Below, one piece after another: positions 14,717 to 15,397 of a stretch of DNA of 15,397 nt. The notes beneath the pieces are model-generated. The model was not told the origin of the DNA and did not search any database. It saw only the letters and a program-made list of their open reading frames with translations. The DNA comes from JBDTCS01 sp039923455 (GTDB lineage Bacteria > Bacteroidota > Ignavibacteria > Palsa-1295), in contig JBDTCS010000001.1 in assembly GCA_039923455.1 (NCBI GenBank), forward strand, positions 1-15,397, read 5' to 3'. The position numbers and the translations under genes are program-made. How positions within the stretch are numbered: position 1 is the stretch's first letter; every line of letters starts with the position of its first letter.

Positions 14717-15283
14717 CCGAAAAAAGCACGCACGAGTCGCATGCTCCAATTTCTGAAGTCGCAGGAATTTCTCAACGCACTTGGAATCGATCTATCCGAT
14801 GAGGAGGCCCGCATCGCCCGTGCCGCGGGGTTTTTAGCCGAAGTCACCGACGTGACTACCTTTTTTTGGAGACCAAGCACACGCTCTATGATGCAATTAT
14901 CTTGCTCGATGTTGTCGAACATTTTTCACGCGATGAATTACGTGATCTCTTTGACCTCATGCGTCAAGAGCTGAGCCTGCGGGCATACTCCTCATTCCAA
15001 CCGCGAATAGTGAAGGGCTTTTTCCAAATCATACCGCCTATGGGGATCTGGCGCGCATGACGATCTTCCATCCAAGTCCGATGGAGTAATTGCTTCGCGT
15101 CACAGGTTTTGCCGAAATTCATTTTTGGAATCTGCACCGATTAGGAGTGACCTCAAAAGTATATTCCGAAGCATCGCTTGGAAGATAATTCTTCTCGCGC
15201 TTAACATTGTACGCAAGATCGAAAGAGGCAAAACGCAAAAAGTTTGGACCGAGCATTTTATTTGCTCGGCCCGCAAACACTGA
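14713..15283 (+). pseudogene. Decayed SAM-dependent methyltransferase
   Basis: Joining three frames restores one class I methyltransferase. Frame 2 from 14741 reads 'FLKSQEFLNALGIDLSDE' and 'ARIARAAGF', the strand with the ribose-binding acidic residue. Frame 1 from 14866 reads 'ETKHTLYDAIILLDVVEHF', the motif around the second strand. Frame 3 from 14979 reads 'AGILLIPTANSEGLFPNHTA', 'YGDLARMTIFHPSPME', a TAA at 15087, then 'LLRVTGFAEIHFWNL'. Frame 2 from 15143 reads 'RSDLKSIFRSIAWK' through to TGA at 15281. Each frame change fits loss of one base: a T in the T-run at 14861-14867, a C near 14977 and a G near 15133. The TAA could derive from CAA. The N-terminal part with the GxGxG SAM loop is missing: only 24 bp lie between the upstream stop and the first recognisable residues, although an ATG at 14713 remains. 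It is non-functional as read. Confidence 0.85.
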
Positions 15284-15302
15284 TTCTCCCGATCTGTTTT
15301 CA

Positions 15303-15397
15303 ATGAATATGCCATCGCCTCGCAAACCTATTGAAGCACGCTTCGCTTCCTTCGCCGTAACTTTGCACAGATTCAATGTGCAGACGAAATATACTAC
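15303..15397 (+). CDS. Possible start of a gene running off the right edge
   Basis: From ATG 15303 (or ATG 15309) the frame stays open to the end of the window, giving about 31 residues beginning 'MNMPSPRKPIEARFASFAV'. It starts 19 bp after the methyltransferase pseudogene, on the same strand. The stretch is too short to recognise a family and could be chance; no Shine-Dalgarno is visible, as with most genes here. Confidence 0.25.
   Translation, partial: MNMPSPRKPIEARFASFAVTLHRFNVQTKYT

Noticed and set aside
15119..15376. An 85-codon minus-strand frame at the right end.
   Set aside because: It overlaps the strongly recognisable methyltransferase remnant on the other strand and shows no family pattern.

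Overview
This looks like a chromosomal segment from a bacterium of the Bacteroidota/Chlorobiota/Kapabacteria side of the tree. Four separate proteins end in a type IX secretion (Por) C-terminal sorting domain: an 'SPNPF' or 'xPNPA' motif, a beta-rich stretch of about 80 residues, a 'G.Y' motif, and a terminal V/I-L/V-K/R. Most start codons also lack a Shine-Dalgarno sequence, which is usual in that group. The mix of an IgGFc-binding-like N-terminus, tandem ASH-like repeats and cohesin-like linkers is what I would expect of Kapabacteria or Ignavibacteria, but that finer placement is inference. No tRNA, rRNA, IS element, CRISPR array or phage gene is visible.

Left part (1-4608): the 3' end of a secreted T9SS cargo gene, then a probable two-gene operon. 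The operon encodes a periplasmic/secreted TPR protein and, 20 bp downstream, a secreted protein of the family that databases often label 'asparagine synthetase B'. It shows no asparagine-synthetase motifs. The ribosomal protein S20 gene rpsT follows, behind a structured leader and ahead of a clear intrinsic terminator.

Middle part (4738-12424): a cluster of three T9SS cargo genes. Two are Asp-box (BNR-type) beta-propeller proteins, arranged tail to tail with 11 bp between stop codons. Then comes a 387-bp divergent intergenic region holding a 9-bp perfect inverted repeat. Last is a 1407-residue surface protein with an IgGFc-binding-like N-terminal domain, about five ASH-like repeats of near 108 residues with periodic cysteines, a cohesin-like module and the sorting domain. 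It ends in a strong terminator.

Right part (12425-15397): an unrecognised exported helical protein; a structured intergenic region with four units of a 19-bp tandem repeat and a long imperfect hairpin; a double GNAT-like protein; and a decayed SAM-dependent methyltransferase. The methyltransferase start would overlap the GNAT stop (ATGA), but its glycine-rich motif is deleted and it carries three -1 frameshifts and one stop. A possible new reading frame runs off the right edge.

The genes do not form one evident pathway. The theme is cell-surface and secreted proteins delivered by a secretion machinery encoded elsewhere, placed among housekeeping genes. I see no convincing new defence, mobile or biosynthetic system. 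The most distinctive items are the repeat/hairpin intergenic region, the methyltransferase pseudogene and the cysteine-periodic repeat array.
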